The translations under genes and the position numbers were made by a program. 52,547 nucleotides of DNA, taken from positions 1-52,547 of the forward strand of contig NZ_CAJODG010000007.1 in NCBI RefSeq assembly GCF_905233635.1, written 5' to 3'. This DNA comes from Selenomonas sp. AE3005 (GTDB taxonomy: Bacteria > Bacillota > Negativicutes > Selenomonadales > Selenomonadaceae). Each line of letters starts with the position of its first letter. Within the stretch, counting starts at the first letter, position 1. The notes under the pieces are model-generated. The model did no database searches and was not told the origin of the DNA. It saw nothing but the letters and a program-made list of their open reading frames with translations. This document shows positions 34,511 through 43,448 of the stretch, piece by piece.

Positions 34511-37500
34511 ATGAAAAAGAAAAATCTCAAGCCGGAAACAAAACTGGCTCGCTATATAGCCGCCGCTTTGCTTACATCGGTATGCTTTGGGGTAAATGCG
34601 CCTGCTTATGCGGCAGATTTGCCCAGCTTTTTTGACTGGCGGCTGACGAATCCCACGGACAGAAATTCGGAAAAGGACAGCCTCAGCATTGTGCCGTCAG
34701 TGAAAAATCAAGGCGCTGTTGGCACTTGCTGGGCATTTGCTTCCTTGGCCTCTTACGAGTCAAGTTGGATGACTCAGCTGAAAGCTGCCAAGGCCGCCGG
34801 AGAAAATGTAACCGTGGCCATGCCTGATTTTTCCGAGCGGTATCTTGCTTGGATGTCCTTTTATCCTGCGACCAGTGAAAAGGACACGGATACTGTGCCG
34901 CGCTTTTTGGTGCACCCTGCAAAAGGTTCCGGCTACGATACCGGAGGCATGCCATGGCAGGCAACACTTACCATGCTAAACAAAGGTGTTGTCAGTGAAG
35001 ATTCCTCGCGTTATGGCCCCGTTGATGAGGCTGGGAGAATTATAAACCGCATAGCTAATGAGGATACAGAGGTGGAAATAGAAATTAAGGGGTGGACGGA
35101 TAGAGAAAAATATAAGAAGGCAATAGCAAACTATACGCAAACTCGTAAAGCCGAATTGTGGAGGGAATATGGTGATAGGGAAGATTATGGCGCCGTTGTC
35201 AACACCATCACTTCGGTTGGCGCTATCCATGACAGTTATACCATACTTCCCAACTATAAAGGGAGACTATCGGCAGATGCCCTGAAACAGGTGAAGAACT
35301 TCATTCAGGACAAGGGTGTTATCATGATGGCGAATAATTCCGATGGGGCAAAGAGATTCATTGATCATGGAGAGTGGTATTACTCTGGCCAGTTCAATCA
35401 TGCTCAGACACTGGTGGGCTGGGATGATGATTACCACTTTAAGACCAAGGATGAGAATGGCAACGCTTTGCAGGGCGGCTTTATCATCCGCAACAACTGG
35501 GATACAAATGTTGGCAATGAAGGGTACGGCTATATTTCCTATCGGGATTCCTCGATGGGGTGGTTCTATTTTCATGAGGCTGAACTTGATTCTGCCCGTT
35601 ATACCATAAATGCCAACAATGCGCCCGTGCCTTATTATACGCTGGGACAAATCACCGATACTGGAAAGACGTTTACTTCCCAGCCCATAGCATCATCCTT
35701 TCAAGCCAGTCAGAATCACTTTCTCAAAGGCGTGATGTTTTACGCCTCCACCAGCAATATGAAGTATGACATCACCGTAAGAGAGGGCAGCAAGCCGGGG
35801 GAGGGCAGTGTCCTCTACACCCAGTCGGGAACTTTTGGCGCTGACGGTACGCCTGCTTATGCCGGTTACCGCACCGTGGACTTGCAGAAATATGTCCTGC
35901 TGCCCAAGGACAGGAATTACGTGGTGGAGGTGACGACTACCAGTACGGATGGCACGGGCGTGTCGGTTGCTTTGCAGCCCGGATCTGATTTTCCCGATTA
36001 CCACGGCTATGAAGGCCGCGGGGTAAGCTATGTCTATGATTATGAGGAAAATACATGGATGAGCAAAGGGCGGCTTGCTCGAAACGGCGAAAGAAGTGCA
36101 GCTGCATCTTTGGTGACGGAAAGTTCCGAAGAGCATGGCAGAGGCTTAGACGTAACTGACAATGCGGATGCCGATTGGGAAAATATAGATGTATTTTTGG
36201 TGGCCCGCGGCAAGAAGACAGACGAAGCCCACGGTGAGAATTTTACCGTGGCTTATCTGGACGATAGGGGCAGCGATAATTCCTCGGTAATAAACTTAGG
36301 CCGTGCCAGTGAAGCCTACTGCACGGATGCCGCCCATCCCAGCCGTAAAACCCTTGCCAATATGACGGTGGATTTGGACGAGAACGTAGTAAATGTCTAC
36401 GGTGGTACGATTACCGGCGAAGGTAAGGTCATAAAAACCGGGGAGGGAGCCTTGGTGCTCACCGGGAATAACACCCATACGGGTATGACTACGGTCAATG
36501 CGGGGACTTTGGCTATAAACGGTACATTAGCCGGAGATGTCACTACCAATGGCACAGGCTACCTTATGGGCAGTGGTGAGATAGGCGGTACGCTTAATAA
36601 TCAGGCTGTGGCTGTGGCAGGTTTTTTGGGCGAGGGCAATCTTACTGTCAATAACCTGAAAAGTGAGGGCGGAATGCTGATTGCCAACGGCAACGGCAGC
36701 AGCAATACGAAGTTTATTGTCAATAATACCGCCAACCTCGACAATACCATGGTTTTGGTCGCTAACTCCCTGCCGGAGAAAACTTATGAGGTGCTTCAAG
36801 CCGGCAGCATCACGGGCAGCATATATAACAACAGCGCTAACCCCGAGGCTGTTTCCGGCATGGTCAGCCAGTCGGGGGAAATAAACGGCGGCGTTATCAG
36901 TGTCAAAACGATAATGGCTGACAATTTAGGCGAGGCAAGTTCTGCGCAACGGGAAACCATGACGGCCATGAACCGTATGTATCATAATCTGCCTGAGGCC
37001 CGCCGCGAAGAAATGCGCAGGCTCTACAACTTAGAGCCTGAAAGCGCCAAAGAAGCCCTGACGGATATTGGTTCATCAAGAGCAGGGGAAACTCTCAGCA
37101 TCGTACAGACGAATACGCTGGTTTCCCATGTCATTTCCGACAGGCTGAACACGGCCTTTTCCATGGAGCCTGTCAACGTGCGTATCAGCGGCAATAACCT
37201 TGCTGACGATGGCACGGACAACGGTCTGGACGTACCTGTGAACCTGCCCGTTGCCACGGAAAACGGGGCATGGGTAAAGTTCACCAAAAACTGGGGCGAC
37301 CTAAAGAGCGGCGCCAATTACCACGGCAGCGCCATTTCCGGCGGCTACGACAAGGCTTTTGGGAAAAATACGCGCGGCGGTTTGTTTGTGGCGTACAATA
37401 CGATGAATCTGGGCACAGATACATCCGCCTCGAATATCTACGACACCCGTATCGGCATCTATGGCGGCTATCACAAGGGCGCAAGGGATGCTTACTGGTA

Positions 37501-38056
37501 TGCTGATTACGGCTGGCAGAGGAACAGCCTGCGCCGCGGACTGTCTCATTTGGGGCTGGACGCAGAGGCGGATTATCGCAGCTATATTGCCGAAATCGGC
37601 GGCGAATATAAATATGACCTGCATGCCGAAGACGGCAAGATTTGGCACGTCAGCCCCTACGTCAATATGCAGCTTTCGTATATGCGGCAAAACGGCTATA
37701 ATGAACAGGGCGCCAACAGCTATAATCATCAGGTTTCCTCCCAAAGCAATACTTATTTTGCCATGGGCATGGGCGTAGAGTGGAAACGCTATCTGGGCGT
37801 GGGCAGCTACGCTATGCGGCTGGGGGTAAAACACGCTCTCAGCGGCGCCGACCCGAAGCTGAAATTCAACTATGAAGGCGACAACGGACACAGCTATACA
37901 CTTAACAACAGTCAGGATAAGACCCATGTAGTTTGGGGGATTTCCGGCGAAACCGAATTTACCAAAGGCTGGCAGGCCGGTGGCGATGTCATGCTCCAAA
38001 AGGGCGCGCATGACAAGGATTTAACCGCCAGCATTATGCTCCGCCGTGTTTGGTAA
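34511..38056 (+). CDS. Autotransporter with a papain-like (C1) cysteine protease passenger
   Basis: An 1181-aa secreted protein. A signal peptide (residues 1-35, ending APAYAA) leads into a C1 peptidase domain: Gln67 and Cys73 in NQGAVGTCWAFA, His297 in FNHAQTLVGWDDD, Asn329 in IIRNNWDTNVG. The distance from Cys to His is much longer than in papain, implying an insertion. A lectin-like beta region (about 380-520) follows, then autotransporter-associated beta repeats near 627-700 (ITGEGKVIKTGEGALVLTGN). The C-terminal translocator barrel (about 915-1181) ends in RRVW, the aromatic end expected of outer-membrane barrels. A protease would thus be displayed on or released from the cell surface. 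The site AGGAGA precedes ATG. Confidence 0.92.
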   Translation: MKKKNLKPETKLARYIAAALLTSVCFGVNAPAYAADLPSFFDWRLTNPTDRNSEKDSLSIVPSVKNQGAVGTCWAFASLASYESSWMTQLKAAKAAGENVTVAMPDFSERYLAWMSFYPATSEKDTDTVPRFLVHPAKGSGYDTGGMPWQATLTMLNKGVVSEDSSRYGPVDEAGRIINRIANEDTEVEIEIKGWTDREKYKKAIANYTQTRKAELWREYGDREDYGAVVNTITSVGAIHDSYTILPNYKGRLSADALKQVKNFIQDKGVIMMANNSDGAKRFIDHGEWYYSGQFNHAQTLVGWDDDYHFKTKDENGNALQGGFIIRNNWDTNVGNEGYGYISYRDSSMGWFYFHEAELDSARYTINANNAPVPYYTLGQITDTGKTFTSQPIASSFQASQNHFLKGVMFYASTSNMKYDITVREGSKPGEGSVLYTQSGTFGADGTPAYAGYRTVDLQKYVLLPKDRNYVVEVTTTSTDGTGVSVALQPGSDFPDYHGYEGRGVSYVYDYEENTWMSKGRLARNGERSAAASLVTESSEEHGRGLDVTDNADADWENIDVFLVARGKKTDEAHGENFTVAYLDDRGSDNSSVINLGRASEAYCTDAAHPSRKTLANMTVDLDENVVNVYGGTITGEGKVIKTGEGALVLTGNNTHTGMTTVNAGTLAINGTLAGDVTTNGTGYLMGSGEIGGTLNNQAVAVAGFLGEGNLTVNNLKSEGGMLIANGNGSSNTKFIVNNTANLDNTMVLVANSLPEKTYEVLQAGSITGSIYNNSANPEAVSGMVSQSGEINGGVISVKTIMADNLGEASSAQRETMTAMNRMYHNLPEARREEMRRLYNLEPESAKEALTDIGSSRAGETLSIVQTNTLVSHVISDRLNTAFSMEPVNVRISGNNLADDGTDNGLDVPVNLPVATENGAWVKFTKNWGDLKSGANYHGSAISGGYDKAFGKNTRGGLFVAYNTMNLGTDTSASNIYDTRIGIYGGYHKGARDAYWYADYGWQRNSLRRGLSHLGLDAEADYRSYIAEIGGEYKYDLHAEDGKIWHVSPYVNMQLSYMRQNGYNEQGANSYNHQVSSQSNTYFAMGMGVEWKRYLGVGSYAMRLGVKHALSGADPKLKFNYEGDNGHSYTLNNSQDKTHVVWGISGETEFTKGWQAGGDVMLQKGAHDKDLTASIMLRRVW

Positions 38057-38082
38057 AATGCAGGAAACAGGAGGTAGCATAT

Positions 38083-38356
38083 ATGACATATTTTAATTCT
38101 CGTGGGCTTTGTCCTGTTCGCCATCTTGATGGTGAAGCGCCTGTTGCCTACTTTATTGGCTTTGCCTTTGATGGCGGCATGGATTGCTTTTATTTGCGGC
38201 GTGCCCTTTTTTGACTGGCTGAACGGTATTGTGGTGAAAGGTTCGTTTCGCCTGAGCGCTCCCATCGTGCTGGTGGTTTTTGGCGCTATGTTTGCCAGAG
38301 TGATTCAGAAGACAAATATTTCCGATGAGCCGGTTATCCTGCTGGTAGCAAGATAA
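38083..38356 (+). pseudogene. Decayed permease gene (N-terminal fragment)
   Basis: An excellent site (CAGGAGG, 38068-38074) precedes ATG 38083. The reading frame is lost after MTYFNS and resumes one base off as GFVLFAILMVKRLL. Removing one A near 38095 restores MTYFILVGFVLF. The hydrophobic sequence runs through FRLSAPIVLVVFGAMFARVIQ to ISDEPVILLVAR and stops after about 90 residues, far short of any permease. The family is probably one of the large ion-transporter superfamily permeases, but I cannot name it. Confidence 0.7.
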
Positions 38357-38374
38357 GGATATAGCGTCAACAGA

Positions 38375-38405
38375 CCGCCGAAGATAATATTTTCGGCGGC
38401 CTCTT
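38375..38405 (+). terminator. Hairpin after the permease remnant
   Basis: CCGCCGAA pairs with TTCGGCGG (38375-38399), followed by CCTCTTT. Confidence 0.55.
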
Positions 38406-38425
38406 TAATGAAATGAGGTAAAACT

Positions 38426-38802
38426 ATGGTATTTGAAAAATTACAGACAATCGGCAAGGCGCTGATGCTGCAGGTAGCTGTCCTGCCTAGGCTTCTTCGG
38501 CGGACGGCGGTTTGTGCCGATTGCAGCGTCAGTGGCAGCCATTGGTCGGCCAGTATACAGACCCCGTGACGGGCAATATTTACACCGGGGATTTCCACCG
38601 CTTTATTGCCGGTGACCCCACGGCAGGTATGTTTATGACCGGCATATATCCCGTGTTTATGTTCGGCCTGCCGGCTATAACGCTGGCGATATCCAGAACC
38701 GCCAAGCCGGAAAACCGCGCCAAAATTTCCGGCTCCCTTATTTCCATGGCGCTGACGTCCTTTTTGACCGGCGTCACGGAGCATAGAATGGAATCTTTCT
38801 GA
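38426..38802 (+). pseudogene. Decayed PTS sugar permease (EIIC, glucose/N-acetylglucosamine family)
   Basis: ATG at 38426 opens MVFEKLQTIGKALML, the standard start of glucose/GlcNAc EIIC proteins. The frame is then lost. GFFGGRRFVPIAAS is visible in another frame near 38486. The downstream frame gives FHRFIAGDPTAGMFMTGIYP and PENRAKISGSLISMALTSF, ending in FLTGVTEHRMESF where FLTGVTEP-type sequence is expected. The central few hundred residues are deleted. It is a multiply broken gene, not two small genes. Confidence 0.85.
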
Positions 38803-39057
38803 TGATGCTTATCGAGTTTTTGTTGTCAAGCAAGAAAATGTGTGCGAATTGTGTAAAGTTAAATCTGATTTATGGAATTTTGATTATTTAAGAAAATGAT
38901 ACTATTCTAATGAAGCAAGTATTGTTTAGCAGCTAAGGACTTTTTTACAAAAACATTATATTTCCATTAAAATTACTGCAAACTATTAACTTTTTGTTAA
39001 TTTTATGCGATAGTAGAAATGTAGGGGTTACTGACATCCGTGAAAGGAGGTGTTAAA
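38803..39057. other. AT-rich gene-free stretch
   Basis: The sequence drops sharply in GC after the PTS remnant. It should hold the promoter of the small gene at 39058. No clear -35/-10 pair at standard spacing is convincing, and no repeat or RNA was seen. Confidence 0.4.
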
Positions 39058-39417
39058 ATGGACATCAATATTGCGGCTGCCAGCAATCTGAATTACTGGC
39101 AGCAGGAGGAGAAAGCGCGCAGTAACTATGACCTGCAATCCGCAGCAGGCACCTTTGGCCAGATTTTAGCGCGGCTGACGGATGCGCAGGCGGTGGGGTC
39201 TGATACTGAGGATAGTGCAGGAACTGTAACGCTTACCAAATTGTTGGCTGACGGCTCACTGGTTCTGCTCAAAATGAAGGGCGACCGGGTGGTTTCCGAA
39301 GCCAGACTGGATGGCAGTACTGTTTTACAGCAGCTGGCCGGGACGGCCGCTGCACATCGAGGTTATGCTGATAATACCGCTGGCAGCAGTGACCCGGTGG
39401 TCAGTATGTCCATCTAA
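39058..39417 (+). CDS. Small soluble protein of unknown function
   Basis: A 119-aa protein starting MDINIAAASNLNYWQQEEKA, without signal peptide or membrane helix. The middle has VTLTKLLADGSLVLLKMKGDRVVSE, which suggests a small beta fold. AAAGGAGGTG at 39043-39052 is close to a perfect ribosome binding site, implying strong expression. It is alone, with a terminator after it. I do not recognise the family. Confidence 0.75.
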   Translation: MDINIAAASNLNYWQQEEKARSNYDLQSAAGTFGQILARLTDAQAVGSDTEDSAGTVTLTKLLADGSLVLLKMKGDRVVSEARLDGSTVLQQLAGTAAAHRGYADNTAGSSDPVVSMSI

Positions 39418-39493
39418 GAGATTTTAAGGGAAAAGAAAGGCTCAGCGCGTGGAGGCGTTGAGAAGGGATTGGACGATAATGGAATGTCGCAAG

Positions 39494-39537
39494 AAAAAGC
39501 ACCGTTTGGGCTTCAAAGGCCGAAACGGTGCTTTTTT
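39494..39537. terminator. Bidirectional terminator between convergent genes
   Basis: AAAAAGCACCGTTT pairs with AAACGGTGCTTTTTT around GGGC/GGCC. It ends the small gene on + and the AEC gene on -. Confidence 0.9.
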
Positions 39538-40489
39538 AGTGCAGAAGCATAAAGAGCAGGGGAAAGATGACAAACAGGTAGGCGGCGGTGGTGATGACAA
39601 AGGAGGAAACAGCTAAATCCACGTTCAGCTTGTAGATTTTGGCCGCCAGTACGGCGTTGATGGCTGTGGGGCAGAAGGTCAGGATAAGGAGCGTTCCCTG
39701 CAGCACCGGGTCGGAGACGATCAGGTAAGCAAGGCCCGTGAAGATGATAGGGGTAATGACAAAGCGCAAAAAGGTCAAAGTCCGCACATTTTTGGCATAG
39801 CGACGCACCTGACGGAAGTCGATGAGGAACCCCACCGGCAGCATGGCAATCCAGGCGGCGATATGCACTAGATATTGGAAGAGGTGCCCGAGAATTTCCG
39901 GCCGCGTTATACCGTTGGCATTGAGGATAAGGCCGCCGGTCATGCCCAGCAGGCTCAGCTGATTGACGGAAAAGAACATTTCCCGGAAGTTGTGGCTGCC
40001 ACTGGATTTGCGGATAGCGGAAGTATGTTTCATGTAATAGTACTGCGCCAACGGAAAGACAACCACGCAGAGCAGAAAGTTCTGCATGGTGCCGATTATT
40101 TGCGAGTAGGCAAAGCCCTGTTCGTTATAAAGTATAAAAGCACAGACACCGCCGAGGGTTCCTAGATTGGCCAGCATGGCACTGGCGATAAAAGCACCTC
40201 TGTTCAGCAGGTTTTCAATGTGCCGGGCAAAGAGTCCATAGCCGATAGCACCGGGCAGCAATACCAGCAGCATGCCTAAAAATGGCACGAGCAGCAGACT
40301 CCAGGATAAGGGCAGCACCCAAAAACTCAGCAGGGACAGGGTGGTATAGACACAAATAACATTAAAGCGGATAACCTTATTGATGACACTATCAGATACT
40401 AAATGACGCTGATGGAGCAGATAGCCCACCGCTAAAGGCATAATCAAATCTGTAAGCACATAGAGAATCCGCAGGGAAGCACCGTCCAA
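39536..40489 (-). CDS. AEC-family (auxin efflux carrier-like) permease
   Basis: A 317-aa membrane protein with about ten helices in two groups around a hydrophilic middle (HTSAIRKSSGSHNFREM). The pattern fits the AEC family, which includes malate, malonate and other organic-acid carriers; the substrate is not evident. Start is TTG at 40487-40489, 7 bases after GGAG (40497-40500 on the complement). Longer upstream versions give a non-membrane, low-quality N-terminus. A possible operator (ATAACA at 40503-40508, TGTTAT at 40520-40525) lies just upstream. Confidence 0.75.
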   Translation of the reverse strand: MDGASLRILYVLTDLIMPLAVGYLLHQRHLVSDSVINKVIRFNVICVYTTLSLLSFWVLPLSWSLLLVPFLGMLLVLLPGAIGYGLFARHIENLLNRGAFIASAMLANLGTLGGVCAFILYNEQGFAYSQIIGTMQNFLLCVVVFPLAQYYYMKHTSAIRKSSGSHNFREMFFSVNQLSLLGMTGGLILNANGITRPEILGHLFQYLVHIAAWIAMLPVGFLIDFRQVRRYAKNVRTLTFLRFVITPIIFTGLAYLIVSDPVLQGTLLILTFCPTAINAVLAAKIYKLNVDLAVSSFVITTAAYLFVIFPLLFMLLH

Positions 40490-40574
40490 GATATCACTCC
40501 TTATAACACCAATGAATAATGTTATCCTAGCATTTTTTTTTCGGAGTGTAAATGAAAAAAAGGACAAAATACCA

Positions 40575-40604
40575 TTGCTTATAGAGGAAGTTAAATGATA
40601 TAAT
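40575..40604 (+). promoter_or_regulatory. Promoter of the DedA-family gene
   Basis: TTGCTT (40575-40580), an 18-bp spacer and TATAAT (40599-40604), extended by an upstream TGA. Confidence 0.7.
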
Positions 40605-40632
40605 AGCCCAAGATATACGAAAGGAGATTGTA

Positions 40633-41256
40633 ATGGAACAGTTTTCAACCTTATTTTTAGAGTTTATTGCCTCTTGGGGCTATGTGGCTGTGGCTATTCT
40701 CATGGCTGCGGAAAATGCGTGTATTCCTATTCCTAGTGAGCTCATTCTCGGTTTTGCCGGTTACTTGATTTTTGCTGACCAGATGACCTTCACCGGTGCT
40801 TTGATTGCCGGTATGGTCGGTGGTATGGCAGGTTCCATCTTCGCTTATGTGGTGGGCCATCGTGGCGGCCGTTCCTTCGTGGATAAATACGGTCATTATT
40901 TCTTTGTGAAGAAGTCTCATGTGGACATTGCCCAGAATTGGTTTGATAAATATGGCCTGAAAGCCGTATTCTTCAGCCGTATGCTGCCGGTGGTGCGTAC
41001 CTTCATTTCCCTGCCGGCTGGTTTTGCCCATGTGGATATGAAAAAGTTCCTCACCTTGACCTTCCTCGGCTCCTTGCCGTGGACGGCGCTTATCCTGGCC
41101 GCTGGTATGATGCTGGGCAAGAGCTGGGAAATCATGCTGAAAATCGGCCATCAGGCCAGCCTGATTTTCGTCGGCGTCTGCGCTGTGATTATCGTCGTGA
41201 TGTACCTGCGTTACCGCAAACGCAAACAGGCACAGGCGAAAGTGGAAATTGAATAA
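40633..41256 (+). CDS. DedA-family membrane protein
   Basis: A 207-aa protein with the VTT/SNARE-associated domain. Visible are ENACIPIPSELILGFAGYL, GHRGGRSFVDKYG and FFSRMLPVVRTFISLPAGFA, the last being the conserved F.R..P..R........G motif. DedA proteins are thought to recycle undecaprenyl phosphate or flip phospholipids, both of which would link to envelope synthesis. The lysine/arginine tail after the last helix is cytoplasmic. Confidence 0.9.
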   Translation: MEQFSTLFLEFIASWGYVAVAILMAAENACIPIPSELILGFAGYLIFADQMTFTGALIAGMVGGMAGSIFAYVVGHRGGRSFVDKYGHYFFVKKSHVDIAQNWFDKYGLKAVFFSRMLPVVRTFISLPAGFAHVDMKKFLTLTFLGSLPWTALILAAGMMLGKSWEIMLKIGHQASLIFVGVCAVIIVVMYLRYRKRKQAQAKVEIE

Positions 41257-41290
41257 AGAAGATACTAAAAAGGCCGCTGGCAGGATAAAT

Positions 41291-41440
41291 TGTAGTGACC
41301 CCATAAAGTTAGACCTTACCGGTAGTAGCAATTATTTGCTGCTACCGTTTTTTTATGCTGCGTCATGACGTAAACGGTAATCTACTGGGCTGAGCCACTC
41401 CAGCTTAGCTTTGATTCTGTGCTTATAAATTATAAAAACA
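41291..41440 (-). mobile_element. Remnant of an IS3-family insertion sequence (transposase 3' end and right end)
   Basis: TGTAGTGACCCC at 41291-41302 matches the terminal sequence of IS150-like IS3 elements. On the minus strand, the codons ending at 41353-41355 encode HRIKAKLEWLSPVDYR and then LRHDAA with a stop, the C-terminus of an IS3-family transposase. A terminator hairpin (GGTAGTAGCAA/TTGCTGCTACC at 41320-41345 with a T run) lies between the stop and the element end. The rest of the transposase is gone. Confidence 0.85.
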
Positions 41441-41700
41441 TGAGTGGCTATATAGGGATAATGAAATGTAAAACAATATAAGCTTCAGAGCGTATATATT
41501 TTGCATAAGCGTGTATGTATGCAAGCTTTGTCTGAATTATCAGTGAACAGCTCTGACACACAGTTGGGAAATGTTACTATTAAGCATCATGGCTGGTAAG
41601 TTGTTGCAGATATCTTTTCATGCAATTTATATATTATAAACAGAAAATGTGTTTATAATACTGGAGGGGCGTGGTATAATATAGATAGGAGGTGCTTGTA
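41441..41700. other. AT-rich gap between the IS remnant and the ATPase gene
   Basis: No gene is visible. At the right end, TTTATA (41652-41657), a 17-bp spacer and an extended TATAAT (41675-41680) form a likely promoter for the cassette. It would give a very short leader into AGGAGGTG at 41687-41694. Confidence 0.5.
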
Positions 41701-42879
41701 ATGTGTGGTAAAAGGGTAAATATATTAAGAATTGTCTATGATAATGTAAAATTATACAAAGATAATAGATTTGAGGTCAATTTCATAGCTACAGACAGAG
41801 TGTCTGATCCAGAGCAGGTGTATCAGATATATGGAAATGTATATTCACAGAAGATGGTAGCACTAGCAGGAATCAACGCTTCTGGCAAAACATCTGCATT
41901 AAAACTGATTCATTGGGCGATGACTATTGTGCTGCAAAATGACAGTCTGAATGAAAATTCAATCTATGGACGGGACTTTGTTCAAGATGGGACAATACTA
42001 ACCGTTGATTTCTATTGTGATAATAAATTTTATGAATTGCGGTCAGAGATTTGTATAAATAAGGTAGAAGGTACATCTCAGCAGAGGCTGTATTTCAAAG
42101 ATGAGTGGATTTACGTTAAAGAAAAGAGCAAAGTACATAAAAAGAATGATTGTTTGTCGTTTGAAGAATTATTGTATCAGCGTTCAGAACTGAAGGAAGA
42201 GGTAAAATCTGTTATAAAAGACGATGATAGCATTGTCATAACAGTAACTCGTGATAATGAAACTGAATTACATCAGTTGCTTCCGTTTACTGATATAAAT
42301 TTACTAATGGCTACGGATAACATCCCTACAGATTGGCTCCATGTGTTTGATCCAAATTTAGAGGCGTTGAAAGTATATAAAGGTGATAACGATTCTGATT
42401 CATATCAGGTGAAATTTAAGGGATGGAAAAAAGCTGTTACTTTCAATAATCCATTTATGTTAAGTAATGTTGTGTCATCGGGAACAATAAAAGGGCAAAA
42501 TCTTATATATCATATAAAAAAAGTGCTGAAAAGTGGTGGTTATGTTATTGTAGATGAATTGGAAAACCATCTAAATAAAGAACTGGTACGCATGATAACT
42601 AATATATTTAAAGATGAAAATATAAATAAAAACGGTGCCTGTTTGATATTTTCAACACACTATGTAGAACTGTTAGATTTTGTCGATAGGAAAGACAATA
42701 TATTCATTACAAGAAAAGAGCCGGAAAATCCAATGGCTATAGAAATTCTGAATTACGCAAAAGAAGTTAAGCGCAATGATGTGAAAAAAAGTGAAGTCTT
42801 TCTTTCTAATATTATACAGGGGACTGCTCCTCGCTATGAATATATTCGAGCTTTGGAGGATAGTCTATGCGAAGCGTAA
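41701..42879 (+). CDS. AAA-family ATPase (AAA_15/OLD-like), probable defence ATPase
   Basis: A 392-aa SMC/ABC-type ATPase with Walker A GINASGKTS (residues 57-65), a signature-like SSGTIKGQNL, and Walker B VIVDELENHLN (Asp285, Glu286), then FSTHYVELLD as the switch-His region. This is the layout of OLD-type and AAA_15/AAA_21 ATPases in many anti-phage systems. ATG 41701 follows AGGAGGTG; the GTG at 41692 lies in that site. The gene is AT-rich and overlaps the next gene by 13 bases, so the two are one unit. A phage-defence role is inferred from this pairing. Confidence 0.85.
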   Translation: MCGKRVNILRIVYDNVKLYKDNRFEVNFIATDRVSDPEQVYQIYGNVYSQKMVALAGINASGKTSALKLIHWAMTIVLQNDSLNENSIYGRDFVQDGTILTVDFYCDNKFYELRSEICINKVEGTSQQRLYFKDEWIYVKEKSKVHKKNDCLSFEELLYQRSELKEEVKSVIKDDDSIVITVTRDNETELHQLLPFTDINLLMATDNIPTDWLHVFDPNLEALKVYKGDNDSDSYQVKFKGWKKAVTFNNPFMLSNVVSSGTIKGQNLIYHIKKVLKSGGYVIVDELENHLNKELVRMITNIFKDENINKNGACLIFSTHYVELLDFVDRKDNIFITRKEPENPMAIEILNYAKEVKRNDVKKSEVFLSNIIQGTAPRYEYIRALEDSLCEA

Positions 42880-43436
42880 ATACAGATTTAAGCGGACTTT
42901 CCAGCGGTTATGTAATATGTTCTTGTGAAGGTGCGGCAGAAGAAGCCGTGATGAATATTTTATTGGATAATGATTGTTTGATATTTAGTAAAGCAGCATT
43001 AGTAGACCGTAAAATTACCAGAAGACGCAAAGCCGTTGATATTCAACAAGAGTTTTTGAATAGAGATTACTCTCCACATAATGTAAGCATTATAAGAGTT
43101 TTGGATTCTCGAAGTGAAAACTTTAGGCTGGGAAAATTGTATGAAAAACGATTCCCTGTGTATACTTTTCGTACAACGCCGGAGATAGAGATGTTGTTGA
43201 TTATTGCTGAAAAGGCCGATGATGTTTACAGACGACAGTATAAGACGAGTATTAAGCCCAGTTCGTTTTGTCAGAAAGAGTTGAATTTAGGACGTGGGCT
43301 AAAGAGTGGAGCTTTTTGGAAAGAATATTTTGCAGATGTTGGAAAATTATTGAATGTGCTACGTAAATATCATGAAACGCGGTCGGATAAAAAAGAACTG
43401 AGTATTTATGATTTGCTAAAAAATGAATATAAATAA
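42867..43436 (+). CDS. TOPRIM/RloB-like partner protein of the ATPase
   Basis: A 189-aa protein. The N-terminus GYVICSCEGAAEEAVM carries a CEG..EE motif (Glu21, Glu25/26) like TOPRIM motif I. RVLDSR (Asp80) and TTPEIEMLL (Glu106, Glu108) recall the later acidic motifs of RloB-like and DUF4435-like proteins. GGAGG at 42855 lies inside the ATPase gene, 6 bases before ATG. A two-gene ATPase plus TOPRIM-like pair resembles PARIS or AbiL-type systems, but the small size and weak motif II prevent a firm assignment. Likely an effector nuclease; unproven. Confidence 0.65.
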   Translation: MRSVNTDLSGLSSGYVICSCEGAAEEAVMNILLDNDCLIFSKAALVDRKITRRRKAVDIQQEFLNRDYSPHNVSIIRVLDSRSENFRLGKLYEKRFPVYTFRTTPEIEMLLIIAEKADDVYRRQYKTSIKPSSFCQKELNLGRGLKSGAFWKEYFADVGKLLNVLRKYHETRSDKKELSIYDLLKNEYK

Positions 43437-43448
43437 AGAATAAATAGC

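Noticed and set aside
34402..34635. Small frame upstream of and overlapping the autotransporter gene
   Set aside because: It covers the ribosome binding site and signal peptide of the real gene and has no family match.
38512..38802. Separate small gene for a PTS protein
   Set aside because: It is the tail of the broken EIIC gene that begins at 38426, not a stand-alone protein.
41701..43436. Firm assignment of the cassette as PARIS (AriA/AriB)
   Set aside because: The partner is shorter than expected for AriB and motif II differs; profile searches would be needed.
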